Shown here piece after piece: positions 1 through 11,900 of a DNA stretch of 64,000 nucleotides. A program made the translations under genes and the position numbers. The notes under the pieces were generated by a model. The model was not told where the DNA came from, made no database searches, and was given only the letters and a program-made list of their open reading frames with translations. The stretch comes from Istiophorus platypterus (taxonomy: Eukaryota; Chordata; Actinopteri; Istiophoriformes; Istiophoridae), in assembly GCA_016859345.1 (NCBI GenBank), contig CM029124.1, positions 18,626,480 to 18,690,479 on the forward strand, in the 5' to 3' direction. Each line of letters opens with the position of its first letter. The first letter of the stretch is position 1.

Positions 1-176
1 AAAAATAGTCTTAGAACAAATATGTGGCTACAACTTATCAGCCAATCATTAGGACTGGAGAACCTCAAGTTAATATCAGCTAAAATGCATGAGGAAGATA
101 TTTCAGTGCATATGTATGCATTTATACATAAACATAAATATATACGTACATACATAAACATACACATATATTTTTT

Positions 177-2055
177 TTCACTGTAGGGTCACATCTTTTT
201 ATTCTGACAAGCCCAGAAGATGCAGCTTTCTTTGTGCATTTGCATGTTTTCTTTCTGAGGTTTGACCAAACCCTTTCCCTCTTTGTAACAGTGGCTTCCT
301 ACTGGTCAGAAGGTATTAAATAAGACACGCAGTTTTAACACTGTTGCATTCCTTCTCCCCCTTTCCCCTTTGATTTGCATTCAAGGAAAAGGAGTTTGTA
401 TTTTGATTTTTACATCAGGTATCTAATTTGACTCTGTTTTGTTTTGACCTCCTTATTTTCTCTCCTCCATTTGGCTTGAGCTCCTTGCTGTGTCTAACAT
501 TTCCCTTTTCACATTCAGCACTCCACTGTATCTTCACTTTGCATTCTGTCCTGACTTGTGTCTTTGGTTTGCTGTTACGCTAATTCTTACTCTGTCCTCT
601 GTGTTGTTGCTGTGAAGATTTGCCTAACAACCTTTAAAACAGCCTTAGATATTTACAAAGTGGAATGGTTGGCTCATACATCCAGCAATGCCATAATAAA
701 ATGGGCAATAATGTTAAATTAACAGATGTCATTTAGAATGACCAACTAGCTCGTTGTTCATAAGAACTTAAGAAGGATTTGATACACAAGATTAGTAACT
801 GATGTTTGATCAGCTGGTTCATTTCAGTCCTGGTGTTTTTTTCAGTACTGATATTGCTATGAAAAATATTTACCTTGATGTCTTGTACCTGCACTGGAAC
901 AAGAGCCAGCAGTCTTCTTCAACTTTCCATCATTTGCTGTGGGTGCTGTCTGTTTTGACAGCTCATGAAAGACTGGGAGGGAATCACTGACTATGTTAGG
1001 AGTTGCACTTTAGTTTTCTGCATATTAAAGGACATTTGTAGAAAGATAACCCTTTCCCAACTCTTCCTGCCGGGGAGTTTGCTGCATTTTTCCTTTTTTG
1101 AATCTGTCGTCGTGGCCTGCATGTGTGTTAATTTTCAGCTGGCAATGACTGAGGCCTTGTTTTTTCTTATCTTTGTTAGGCATGTATTGTTGAACAGGTG
1201 ACATTCCCAACACTTCAGATTAGTAGGGTGAAGTTACAATGGCGGGGCCCAAACTATCACTTTAAATCCCATGTATAAAATTAACTCTCGTCATAGCACT
1301 GGCTGATAAGAAAGACCCCTTTTTCTTTTGGTTGTAAGGAGCAGCCCTTTCATACATCTCATTGTAACGTGACCCCAAGATGACCCCATTCCACCCAAGC
1401 TAGTCATGTGCCATTTCTGCTGCGATGGGACATGGTGCAGGTCATGCCACAGCCATCCTCCCTCCAGGCCCATTGAGTGTTCTTGTGCACCTTTGAGTGT
1501 TGAAATGTTCAAACCCACTTCTGGTCTCACTTACAGTCTCTTAATTTTCACTTCACAGCCCGGATGAGGACTCCTGTCAGAAATTTGTGCCATTTATTGG
1601 GGTATGAATTTTTTTTCTTTTCCAAATGTAAAGATGATAGAAGCGTTAGTTCAGTCTCTTTGATTTTATTTTACACTGAAATGTTTTTTTTATTATTATT
1701 ATTATTTCAGGTTGTGAAGGTTGGAATTGTGGAGCAAAGCCTCTCAACCTCAGGTAAGAAAGGATATTTTTTTTAAATTATTATTTTGATGGGTTAGTGT
1801 GTTTAACATTTGATTGTTGTGTCAATGTGTTGATTAGACCGAATTGTAACTTAACATAGATGTCACGCACTGGATACAAATTCAGATCAGTAAAGAGGAA
1901 GATAATCCAGACACCTCAGTCTCATTGCATTTCTTTACTTCATTTACATGATTATGACTACAGCTGGTGTTTTCCCAACCAGGCAAGCCGTACATATTTA
2001 TACAGTGGTTCGTTTCACTTTCAAGTTTTGTGCATGAGGTCATTTTTTTTTTTCT
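177..2055 (+). repeat. Tandem duplication in pacs1, upstream copy
   Basis: The segment starting at about 177 (after an AT-rich stretch and a T run) matches the segment starting at about 2056, with an offset of 1879 bases at the left end. It holds intron sequence plus two coding exons. The copies differ by scattered small changes: around 927, 966, 1202-1245 and 1765-1785 in this copy there are short indels or substitutions. The junction lies in a T-rich tract, which fits unequal exchange or replication slippage at poly-T. An assembly error is also possible. Confidence 0.9.
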
Positions 2056-5000
2056 TTCACTGTAGGGTCACATCTTTTTATTCTGACAAGCCCAGAAGAT
2101 GCAGCTTTCTTTGTGCATTTGCATGTTTTCTTTCTGAGGTTTGACCAAACCCTTTCCCTCTTTGTAACAGTGGCTTCCTACTGGTCAGAAGGTATTAAAT
2201 AAGACACGCAGTTTTAACACTGTTGCATTCCTTCTCCCCCTTTCCCCTTTGATTTGCATTCAAGGAAAAGGAGTTTGTATTTTGATTTTTACATCAGGTA
2301 TCTAATTTGACTCTGTTTTGTTTTGACCTCCTTATTTTCTCTCCTCCATTTGGCTTGAGCTCCTTGCTGTGTCTAACATTTCCCTTTTCACATTCAGCAC
2401 TCCACTGTATCTTCACTTTGCATTCTGTCCTGACTTGTGTCTTTGGTTTGCTGTTACGCTAATTCTTACTCTGTCCTCTGTGTTGTTGCTGTGAAGATTT
2501 GCCTAACAACCTTTAAAACAGCCTTAGATATTTACAAAGTGGAATGGTTGGCTCATACATCCAGCAATGCCATAATAAAATGGGCAATAATGTTAAATTA
2601 ACAGATGTCATTTAGAATGACCAACTAGCTCGTTGTTCATAAGAACTTAAGAAGGATTTGATACACAAGATTAGTAACTGATGTTTGATCAGCTGGTTCA
2701 TTTCAGTCCTGGTGTTTTTTTCAGTACTGATATTGCTATGAAAAATATTTACCTTGATGTCTTGTACCTGCACTGGAACAAGAGCCAGCTTCTTCTTCAA
2801 CTTTCCATCATTTGCTGTGGGTGCTGTCTGTTTTGACAGCTCATCATGAAAGACTGGGAGGGAATCACTGACTATGTTAGGAGTTGCACTTTAGTTTTCT
2901 GCATATTAAAGGACATTTGTAGAAAGATAACCCTTTCCCAACTCTTCCTGCCGGGGAGTTTGCTGCATTTTTCCTTTTTTGAATCTGTCGTCGTGGCCTG
3001 CATGTGTGTTAATTTTCAGCTGGCAATGACTGAGGCCTTGTTTTTTCTTATCTTTGTTAGGCATGTATTGTTGAACAGGTGACACTTCAGATTACTTCAG
3101 ATTAGTAGGGTGAGGGCCAATGGCCCAAACTATCACTTTAAATCCCATGTATAAAATTAACTCTGGTCATAGCACTGGCTGATAAGAAAGACCCCTTTTT
3201 CTTTTGGTTGTAAGGAGCAGCCCTTTCATACATCTCATTGTAACATGACCCCAAGATGACCCCATTCCACCCAAGCTAGTCATGTGCCATTTCTGCTGCG
3301 ATGGGACATGGTGCAGGTCATGCCACAGCCATCCTCCCTCCAGGCCCATTGAGTGTTCTTGTGCACCTTTGAGTGTTGAAATGTTCAAACCCACTTCTGG
3401 TCTCACTTACAGTCTCTTAATTTTCACTTCACAGCCCGGATGAGGACTCCTGTCAGAAATTTGTGCCATTTATTGGGGTATGAATTTTTTTTCTTTTCCA
3501 AATGTAAAGATGATAGAAGCGTTAGTTCAGTCTCTTTGATTTTATTTTACACTGAAATGTTTTTTTTATTATTATTATTATTTCAGGTTGTGAAGGTTGG
3601 AATTGTGGAGCAAAGCCTCTCAACCTCAGGTAAGAAAGGATTATTTTGATGGGTTAGTGTGTTTAACATTTGATTGTTGTGTCAATGTGTTGATTAGACC
3701 GAATTGTAACTTAACATAGATGTCACGCACTGGATACAAATTCAGATCAGTAAAGAGGAAGATAATCCAGACACCTCAGTCTCATTGCATTTCTTTACTT
3801 CATTTACATGATTATGACTACAGCTGGTGTTTTCCCAACCAGGCAAGCCGTACATATTTATACAGTGGTTCGTTTCACTTTCAAGTTTTGTGCATGAGGT
3901 CATTTTTTTTTTTTTTTTTTACCCAATTTGCAGTGGACTCAGATGATGCGATGGGGGGCAACACAAGCATCCTGTCCTCCCCAACGCCCCCATCGGCTGG
4001 TCCGTATGGGAAGGAGATTGGTGGCACTCCCCCACAGTCTCCCTCCGTGTCCACTGCCCTGTCTGGAGCTGGGTATGACAAGATTCACATCACTTATCAA
4101 CAAACACAAACACATGCTATTTTTATTTCTCACAGTAGTTGTGTTTTAGCCATGAGGTGATGGACAAAAAAACAAGTTTCTCTGTATTGTTTCTGTTTTT
4201 GCCTGTTTTCCTTTGTTAGTTCTCCATGTTCGGGCAATGAGGTGATGGGGCTCCAGGTGGACTACTGGACGTGGCAAGGCCCAGAGAAGAAGAAAGAGGG
4301 GGAGAAGAGAGACGTTGGACTGAAGAACACCCTGAAGAGTAACTTCCGTTCACTGCAAGTCAGCCGCCTCCCCTGTGGGGGTGAACTCACCCCTCCACCC
4401 AGCATGGCCATGACTGTTGTTACCAAGGAGAAGAATAAGAAAGGTATGCTTGGAACATATGACTCATAGATGCACATAGAAATAAAAGTAATTGAAAAAA
4501 TTGCACCTGGTACCACTTCAGCAGGTTAACATGCATTACATTTGCATTATCTTTTTACTTTGCTTTTAGTTCTCATGCTCACAGTATTTAACAAATCTTT
4601 GTCACTAAAGTTGTCCATAATAGATAGATAAGCTTGGAAAAGTAATATTGATATAATGGAGAAGGGTAAAGAGGATAAAAACCAATGCAGCAGAACCAGA
4701 ATGTCCTCCTCTTTATCTCACACATTCTTCTTCCTCTTCAAAACAAAACAATGCAACTTGACAGCTGGCAGTTCAGGTGAAGATTCAGGTCTGTTATGCT
4801 AGTGGCAGCTTATTTGACCTAGAAGAGCTAGACTCAAGCAGAGATGAGTAGCGGGCTACAGAGGTAAACGCCTTTCTTTCTAACAACACAACCCAGATTT
4901 TTTTTCCTTATTTCAAACTTGCAGTCTTAAGACCCAACCAACACTGACAAAAAGAATGTGAGGCCATTATCAGACCTCAAGCTGCTCCCTCTGGAGCCAC

Positions 5001-5576
5001 AGAAGACTTTATATAACTTTTTTCATATATGCAGTGACCTGTAAACAAACTTTGATGTGTAGACTCAGCGGAGTTACCCTTAAAGTAAAAAAAAATGTGT
5101 GAAGAAAATGACTCAGCTCACTTTCCGCCTCACTTTGCAGTGATTTTTCTCAGCAAGAAGCCGAAGGAGAAAGAGCTGGACTCTAAGAGCCAAGTGATTG
5201 ATGGTATCAGCAGGTTGATCTGCACAGCCAAGCACCAGCACACAATGCTGAGAGGTGAGAAAGTGCAACCAACAGCTTAAACTGCACTGCCATCTAGTGT
5301 TGATGCCAAAACTCGCCTAAATAATACATGGTAAAATTCACATAAATAATAAAGTGGCCTCTTAAACAGCTGACTGTGCAAATGCTCCAGCAGAGTTTGA
5401 CATATTTATGGTTTTATTTATCTATTCATGCATTTCACTATGATCCTTTTTCATCCGTAGTCACTATTGATGGAGTGGAGTGGAATGATGTGAAGTTTTT
5501 CCAGCTTGCTGCCCAGTGGCCAACGCATGTCAAGCACTTCCCGGTGGGAATCTTTGGTTATACTAAGCCCGTGTGA
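1559..5576 (+). CDS. pacs1: PACS1-like sorting protein, 3' coding exons (partial gene)
   Basis: PACS proteins bind acidic-cluster motifs of membrane cargo and connect them to adaptors for trans-Golgi and endosome sorting. Only the C-terminal part of the gene is here. Coding exons: 1559-1601 and 1711-1753 (second copies at 3435-3477 and 3587-3629), 3934-4072, 4220-4443, 5141-5254, 5461-5576 with TGA at 5574. All introns are GT-AG and the phases join without error when one copy of the first pair is used. Recognisable family segments are QKFVPFIG, VVKVGIVEQ, LQVDYWTWQ, NTLKSNFRSLQVSRL, MTVVTKEKNKK, SQVIDGISRLICTAK and VEWNDVKFFQLAAQWP. A Ser/Pro-rich linker is encoded in 3934-4072. The ending QWPTHVKHFPVGIF and the segment IFLSKKP resemble PACS1 more than PACS2 as I remember them. 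The FBR and middle regions lie upstream of the window. The family is confident; the paralogue is less certain. Confidence 0.9.
2056..3920 (+). repeat. Tandem duplication in pacs1, downstream copy
   Basis: This is a direct-repeat partner of 177-2055. It ends in a long T run (about 3903-3920) just before the acceptor of the exon at 3934. The copy is about 15 bases shorter than the upstream one, mainly because it lacks a T/A-rich insertion after the second exon's donor site. The exons inside are identical to those of the other copy. Confidence 0.9.
3435..3629 (+). CDS. pacs1: Second copy of the two duplicated PACS exons
   Basis: Exons 3435-3477 and 3587-3629 repeat 1559-1601 and 1711-1753 base for base, including the flanking acceptor and donor dinucleotides. 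Each exon is 43 nt. The first needs two bases from the preceding exon and ends on a codon boundary; the second ends with one base of the next codon. Either copy, or a mix of the first exon from one and the second from the other, gives the same protein. Using all four exons adds 86 nt and shifts the frame. Which copy is used cannot be told from sequence alone. The downstream copy is nearest to the next exon at 3934. Confidence 0.75.
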
Positions 5577-8345
5577 CCCCGGCCGCCTTCAACTCAAACA
5601 CCACCAGACTCTCCGCTGCACTTGTCTCACAGAGAGGCTACAGAGAATTAGAGGAAAAGCCAACAGGCCCCTGGCAGTAATAGTTTTCCTGTGGAAATCT
5701 TACTGACTCACAACCGTGTTCAATACACAAACTTCATGTTGTCAATTTGATGTTTTTGATGTTGATGTTATTGGGTGTTGTTTTGTTTTTTTTTTTTTTT
5801 TACACACTACAGAAAGAACAAGTACTATTTTGTAAGATTTGTGCTACCGCCTCGGAGGTATTTTGAGATTTTCGACAATTTGCCACATTTCGATAATGGC
5901 AGCTGTGTTTGCACTTTTTGTTAACATTTTATTATTTCTGTGAAATCCTACATTTATTGTTACTCTATAGACAATGGAGGAGTGTGGTGGTGAAGTGCAG
6001 TGGCGTGTGTGAGATTGTTTGAGACCGTGTTTGTGTTTGTTGTTGAAAGTTGGAATATTGCTGTGAATCTAGATGGAATCCTTCTCCTAACTCAGTGCTC
6101 AGTTTTCTTACTTGTCCCTTTACTTTCTCAATAAGGTAACCTTTTATTGAAAGGAACAGAAAGTTGTTTTTGCCTCGATGCTTTTAAGCACATTGTCTAC
6201 CTAAAGCAAATCTAAAAAAAGTCAAGCAAGGTATTTTTGAGGGTAGCTTTAATGAATTTAGCTACAACACATTTGTAACATCCAATTAGTTCATTAATGT
6301 AAGTACTGAAGATTTTGTATTGATGTTAGTGTACATTCGGACTGTACAGTAACATCCACTTAGAAGCAGGGTAACGTGACACACGCACACAACATATTTC
6401 AACTCCCAACAGCTGAATGCCAAATTTAGTTGTGACTTTATGAACTGTCTTGTTTCAAGGTCATGAATAGTTTTTCACAGTTTCCTGGCCGCAGTTCCAT
6501 CTGTGTAATGATTTCAGGTTATAACAACCTTGATTTGGTAAACGTGGCCGATCCATTTTCATCTCAATGTTCTGGCTTAACTGAGAGGTTGTCTCACAGA
6601 CCTTTAATAATTTAGCAAATACTGGATTGCTCCACATGTGCAGTGATGTGCCAAAGTCAAATTTGTTTTACAGTCTAACCATCAGAGTTCTTGGCTTGGC
6701 CAAACTTCATAGTATGTTATACCTAAAAATAATACACATAAAATGTATTTGTGGTCCCTGTGGAGATCAGTATTAAGATTACTGAGTTAATTTTTGAAAA
6801 AAGGTAATATTTACAGATCGATGCTCCACATTTGGCCAAATTTTACCACATTAAGCATTTACAAGACGTGCACATCTTAACCAAGCAGTTGCCGTTGTGT
6901 CCTTTAATGCAGCTTCGCCATGGCTGGACATGAAAGAAGTAGCTAACCTAAAACATGCCAATAGGTTGGTCATTCAGTATAGTGTTAGGGGGAGCTTTCT
7001 AATAAGAATGAGTTTGTCTGACTTGAAACATGCTTTGAAAGTAGTGTCGAGCACAATGCAAGTATTGAATTGCTTTTAAACTATGATGAAAAGTGTATGG
7101 AGTCTTGCCAGATGTCCAAGTCACTGCCTATGTGTGTCTGTGTAGGTGTGCTATATGTTTGATGGTACTCCCTGAACAGTGTTGCTTGGAATTTTTGCAA
7201 GAGGAAACCTTTGGACAAAGGGCCTTCTGTATGAGTTTGTTGTTGCTTTTTATAAAGTGAAGACTTAACAGCTATGATGGCTGACTTTTTTAGTATTGTA
7301 TATAAATATACACAAGATGTACTATTGTGAAATGCAAGTCCCAATTCTCCTAAATTGAAAGCACAAATAGCTTACCTTTTATTTCTCGACATAAATACCA
7401 AATATATTTACAAAACTCATAATTCTGAAGTTGACTTGTACAATGCAAACACTATTAGGTATGTTATTTCTCATACATTTTCCTCACTTTGTAATGCACT
7501 TTTCATGTGGTTTGATACACATTTTAGCTCAAATTGGGACACACTTTGGTTTTGAGTTGAAGTGTTAGAGGTGTTATATTTGAAATGTAAACCACTACCT
7601 ATAATCGAGAAGGCCGTTTTGTTTTTTTTTTTTTTTAATTTTAAAAATGACCCTTTTTCATAAGGATGTTTTTATGTTGATGGGTTCAAGTGCCCTGAGG
7701 TCTGAAAACAATCATGGCCGTCTGTTACTTGATGTTTTGCCACTTGTTGAAAAGCTTATTTTGAAGCTACCACCATACCTGTCTGCCTGTCACTTTACAG
7801 TCAAGGTTCACTATCTTTTAGTTGGGAGACCATCTTGCCCTTATGTATTTCAAAACTCTGGTTGTGAAGTGTTTGACAGGGCAATTTTTTTGAGGGAATT
7901 TCTCATGTGAGTTAGCCTTTTACATACTAAATGGGCATAATGACAAGTGGATTTCAATGTATTTGACCTCTTTTTTTTTTCCCTAAATCTAGAGGTAGCA
8001 TGGGGGTGTTTTACAAGGCCGGATCAATGAGCAGGCATGCCAACTTCTTCACCATAGTTAAGCACTGCAAAAAATTAATCTAACATTAGTGTTAATGTTA
8101 TTCATTGATGGTCAAACCACAAGGATAACATGCCATCTCATTGCTCCTGTTACTTGAAATGCCACCCAGTGTCTTTGCACAAACCCTATTTTAAATGACA
8201 TGACAGTATTTTTAAATTTACCACTAAAAATATGGGTTCGCTGCATGTTTTAATATTGATGTAAATATGTTTTGGATTTTTATATTGTTTTGTTTCTTTC
8301 CATGCTCTCACAAGCAGTTGTGTTTAATAAAATTTTTAATCTTCT
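5577..8345 (+). other. pacs1: pacs1 3' untranslated region
   Basis: There is no coding signal between the PACS stop codon and the poly(A) signal. The region is AT-rich with T runs (about 5788-5802, 7622-7636 and 7971-7980) and several AT-rich motifs, as is usual for a long vertebrate 3'UTR. The short open frames here on both strands resemble nothing I know. The length of about 2.8 kb depends on the AATAAA at 8326 being the one used. Confidence 0.65.
8326..8331 (+). terminator. pacs1: Poly(A) signal of pacs1
   Basis: AATAAA is followed within about 20 bases by a T-rich and TG-containing stretch, as expected for a cleavage site near 8345. It is the last good signal on this strand before the convergent mrpl2 gene. 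Confidence 0.65.
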
Positions 8346-8361
8346 GTACAAACAGTTTGCC

Positions 8362-8367
8362 TTTATT
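8362..8367 (-). terminator. mrpl2: Poly(A) signal of mrpl2
   Basis: TTTATT on the + strand is AATAAA on the - strand. It lies about 60 bases past the mrpl2 stop codon (8428-8430). It gives a very short 3'UTR that runs up to the pacs1 poly(A) site on the other strand. Confidence 0.65.
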
Positions 8368-8427
8368 CATACTTTAAGCAATAGACAACAATCTCCAGTC
8401 CTGAACATGCTCCAGACTCTTGTCATC

Positions 8428-10986
8428 TTATTTAGCTCCAACTGAGGGCAGGTTGATGTAACTCTTCATTGAAGGCAGTGGTTTAATCTTGCGTCCTGCC
8501 CAGCCTCCCTTCCTCTGCCACAAGCCGCTCGAAGGGCGAACGCCAAACCAGCGATTGCGACCAGCTTTGCCAATGATCTGTTTGTTATGGTCAATGTTGG
8601 ATACACGCCCAACTGTTACCATGCAGGTCTCCAGTACCTGATGGCATCAAAGATGACAACAATAAATTTCAAGAAAAATGTTTTTACACAACTGGAATAG
8701 TCTTGGTTTAGAAAACCTCACCTGAACCTGCTGCTTTGAAGGAAGCTGAACGATTGCTGTTCCGTTTACTTTACGGAGCAGAACGCCACTTGTGCCTGAA
8801 CACAAAAAGAACCACAGCATTTAGTTTAACTTTGCAGAAAAAAACTGCATTTAACACTGGCTTTTTTGTTCCAAATGGTATTTGGATAGCAGTACATAAA
8901 GTATTGTATTACATATGCAGAACAGTACGTACACAAAATAACTAAGTTGACTAATTGATTATTTAGCAAAAATTTTGATAAAGGATTCATTAATTTGCAA
9001 AAAATACAATTGCAGGTTTCAGCTTCTCAAATGCAAGATTTACTGCTTTTTCTTTTGCTTAATTTGAATCTCTTTGGGTTTTGGACTGTTGATAAAGCAT
9101 TGTGAAGATGTCAGAATTAACTCTGAAGTCATGATGGACATTCAGTATTTCAATATTTTGTGACATTTTACACACCAAACCATTAATAAAATCTATACAA
9201 AATCATACATTACCTGCAGCACGAATGTATTCTGATCCCTTCCCTGGTTGTATCTCCAGGTTGTTTACCAATGTCCCAACAGGAAGAGCTCCCAGTGGGT
9301 AGGCATCACCTTCATTTGCTAAGACTGCAAAGTGAAACAAAAGGACATTACTTTGTGTTAAACATAGGCCAACGTTACCCAACATCTACCAAATATTTAT
9401 GATTTCAAGGCAGCTTTAGAGGTGCATCTGTTACCTGCCATGCGTCCAATAACTCCAGATGTTTTAATGATGTCTCCAGCCTGCATATTCTCTGTGGCAA
9501 TGATCCATCTCTTACGGTTCCCTCCGGCTACCAGAGCAATGTCAGCAGACCTTTACAGACAACACAGATTATGAGAGACAAATGTATGATCATGTTTTTT
9601 AGTATATTACATACATTAATAAGACTTCTGTGAGTCAGAAGCTGATCTAACCTGCATGGGTCGTATCGCACTTCCACAACCTTCTCCTCAAAGGGCTGGA
9701 GCTCTTTGTTTGGTTCATATCGCAATCTCTGGAAGTCTATCCACCGGTATCTTTGTTTATGGCCACCGCCAATGCCATGCGTCCGTATCCTTCCTGTATG
9801 ACAGCAAGAAAGAGATGGGCAACTCTTGGCTCTGGTAAGATCAAGAATCACTGTTACCTTCTGACTGATCAGTTAGGTGGAAAATTAAGGGAAAATAATT
9901 ACTCTTAGGGGATTCTCATTAAACTATGAAACTGGAGCTGAATTTCTTATTTAAGACAAGGGCTGCACCTATAGATTAATTTAATCATTGATTATTCTAC
10001 CAATTATTTTCCTTGATTAACTGATTTGTCATTTGGTCTAAAAAAAGGAAGGCAAAAAAAAAAACAAAGTCACAATTTCTTATAACCCAAGGTAAAATCT
10101 GCAGCCCTCAATAAAAATATATTCCGGTTTTTAAATTATATACACAAAAGAAAGCAGCAAATACCAACAACTAAGAGACCAGAATGTTTTGCATTTTGGC
10201 TTAAAAAAAACAGCATTTAATCAGTTATCAAAGTAGTTGCCAATTAATTTTCTATCAGCCAAATAATTGTTTCAGTGCTATTTCAGACCCCAGTTTTTCC
10301 TCTGTAAAGACTGGTGCACATAACCTTAAATTTACACTGACAGACAAAAGTGTTTTTCAAATTGACAGATTTTAAACCTTTGTTCTTTGTGTAAAAAGAG
10401 GAAAATTTTTTTGCTGTTTTACTCTGTTTAGTCCACATGAATCCAGGTTTTCTGCACTTATGCTTCTCAGGCCTTGACTAGATTGACTCTGAGGACCAAA
10501 AGGCTGTTTGAGATTTGTAAGATTTTAATCTGTTTTTGTAAACACAACAAAGGGCAAATCCAGACCTGCACATTGGAAGGTAACTTCAACCACGCTTGTA
10601 AACACACAACCGCTCATCCTGTTCTGCCGCATTGACCACCCTCTTTACCTGAGTGATCTCGGCCTCCTGTCTTTTTCATTCCTATCGGCCTGATGGTGTA
10701 CTTTTCCCTCTGCTTCCAAAATGTCCTGTTCTGTGCCAGAGGGGCTGTGGTGAGGAAACCTCTGAACTGTCCTAATGTGGCGGGTACCTGAGCTCCCAGC
10801 TTAGACTGTGCAGCCACCTGTCGACACAAAAAAAAAAAAAAGGAGAGAGAGAGCTTGTTTGGTAGATGTGATGATTCGGGTCTTCGGGGAGACTTACAGG
10901 GAGTTGACTTTTACCTGAGAGGAGAACTGAGCAGGCTGGGACAAAGTCAGGGAGCGCAGAGCTCGAGTTAAACACGACAACGCCAT
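8428..10986 (-). CDS. mrpl2: Mitochondrial ribosomal protein L2 (uL2m)
   Basis: This is a core protein of the large mitoribosomal subunit; uL2 proteins bind 23S-type rRNA near the peptidyl transferase centre and subunit interface. Seven coding exons on the - strand: 10986-10915 (ATG at 10986), 10817-10649, 9793-9652, 9550-9435, 9324-9214, 8795-8722 and 8637-8428 (TAA). All joints are GT-AG with consistent phase. The total is 297 aa, close to the human protein of about 305. Residues 1-24 and the following stretch are Arg/Ser/Leu-rich with no acids, as in a mitochondrial presequence. Family motifs include GMKKTGGRDHSGRIR, GIGGGHKQRYRWIDF, YDPCRSADIALVAGG, PLGALPVGTLVNN and KAGRNRW. The C-terminus has WQRKGGWAGRK instead of the bacterial L2 His-containing PVDHPHGGG loop, as I recall for animal MRPL2. 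The gene is divergent from klc4, matching human 6p21.1. Confidence 0.96.
8944..9190 (-). mobile_element. Fragment of a teleost MITE-like repeat (mrpl2 intron 5)
   Basis: The sequence resembles a high-copy fish repeat with ATTAATC-rich ends and an interior with a characteristic 'ggtttcagcttctcaaatg...tttgggttttggactgt' order. It is oriented opposite to the copy at 9957. Related copies lie at 9957, 34955 and 45738 in this window. The assignment is from memory and visual comparison only. Confidence 0.5.
9957..10285 (+). mobile_element. MITE-like repeat copy (mrpl2 intron 2)
   Basis: It begins with gggctgcacctatagattaa and ends with tagttgccaattaattttct and a run of ATTAATT/ATTGTTT motifs. It carries the interior 'catttggtcta' typical of the same family. 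The ends are roughly inverted-repeat-like and TAAT-rich. It is decayed and non-coding. Confidence 0.5.
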
Positions 10987-11467
10987 CACAACGTTCACCT
11001 GACAGGGGACAGCAGAGGAGAAGCAGGTTGACAGCTCTTAGATTCAAAGATCCACTGGGTCTGCAAATAGTTTTACAGTATCCGACAGATCGTCTATACA
11101 ATTCTGTTATCAACAAAATAACACTGCCTTCTATACTTTTAAGTGTATAAGGTTGTACTTCTGCCTTCGCTGTGCTTAATCTGTCAGGACAGATTAAGCA
11201 CATACATTAACCAAATAGCAAGTAAACGCGAGCTACAGCTAGCTTAGCCTGTATCTACCAAGTGAGGTTTACTTTGGCTAAATCACAACGCCGGCCTTTT
11301 GTTTTCTGTTTAAAGTAACGAAGCTAGCATGTCCGTCTATCTCGTGTCCAATTTGTGCTATAACGCAGTGTAAAAGTAACATTAAACCAACCTTTATGTT
11401 AGACTTATTTCATCCCAAGCTTCTCTTCTGCGTCCTTCACAGAATAGCACGCCGGGTCGCGCACCGA

Positions 11468-11475
11468 TGACGTAA
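11468..11475 (-). promoter_or_regulatory. mrpl2: CRE/ATF-like site near the mrpl2 transcription start
   Basis: TGACGTAA is one base from the palindromic cAMP response element. It lies in a GC-richer patch (11430-11490) about 480 bases upstream of the mrpl2 ATG, where a 5' end would be expected. Function is inferred only. Confidence 0.35.
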
Positions 11476-11587
11476 CTCCAACTCTGAGACCTCCGTTTTA
11501 TTTACAATAGCTTGTATGACTGGAGGTTGAGCATTTGTAATATATCAATATTACCTTGTTAACTGATTGTATTAATGTAAAGCCCCC

Positions 11588-11619
11588 CCACACACACACA
11601 CACACACACAAACACACAC
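11588..11619. repeat. CA microsatellite
   Basis: A (CA)n run with one interruption, followed shortly by a C homopolymer at about 11630-11640. Confidence 0.9.
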
Positions 11620-11674
11620 TGGAGCAAGACCCCCCCCCCCAGAATGAAAGAGACGCAAACATGTGTTCTCAGTT

Positions 11675-11900
11675 ATTTGTGTCTCTTTGTGATTGTTTTG
11701 CATCACTTTCAAAGATAAACATATAAGCTTTGCAGCTTTTTTTTGTGTCTCTCTATAGTAATACTCTGTCTGTTTGTGGACGTTTTGTGTCTCTTTATGT
11801 TTTATCTCTCTGAAGTTGCTTTGTCTCTTTTCAGCCACTGTGTCTCTCTCTGTTTTGTGTCTCTTTGGGGTTATTTTGTATCTCTTTGTAGTGGTGTGAC
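11675..11900. repeat. Degenerate minisatellite with a TGTGTCTCTTT core
   Basis: The phrase TTTTGTGTCTCT(T/C) recurs about every 25-45 bases (near 11680, 11743, 11788, 11825, 11855 and 11878), giving a loose tandem array. I associate this array type with many teleost genomes. It has no coding content. Confidence 0.6.

Noticed and set aside
965..3082. Identical 78-codon open frames at 965-1201 and 2846-3082, and repeated frames at 1291 and 3167
   Set aside because: They look conserved only because the surrounding DNA is tandemly duplicated. They lie in introns and do not resemble PACS or any other protein.
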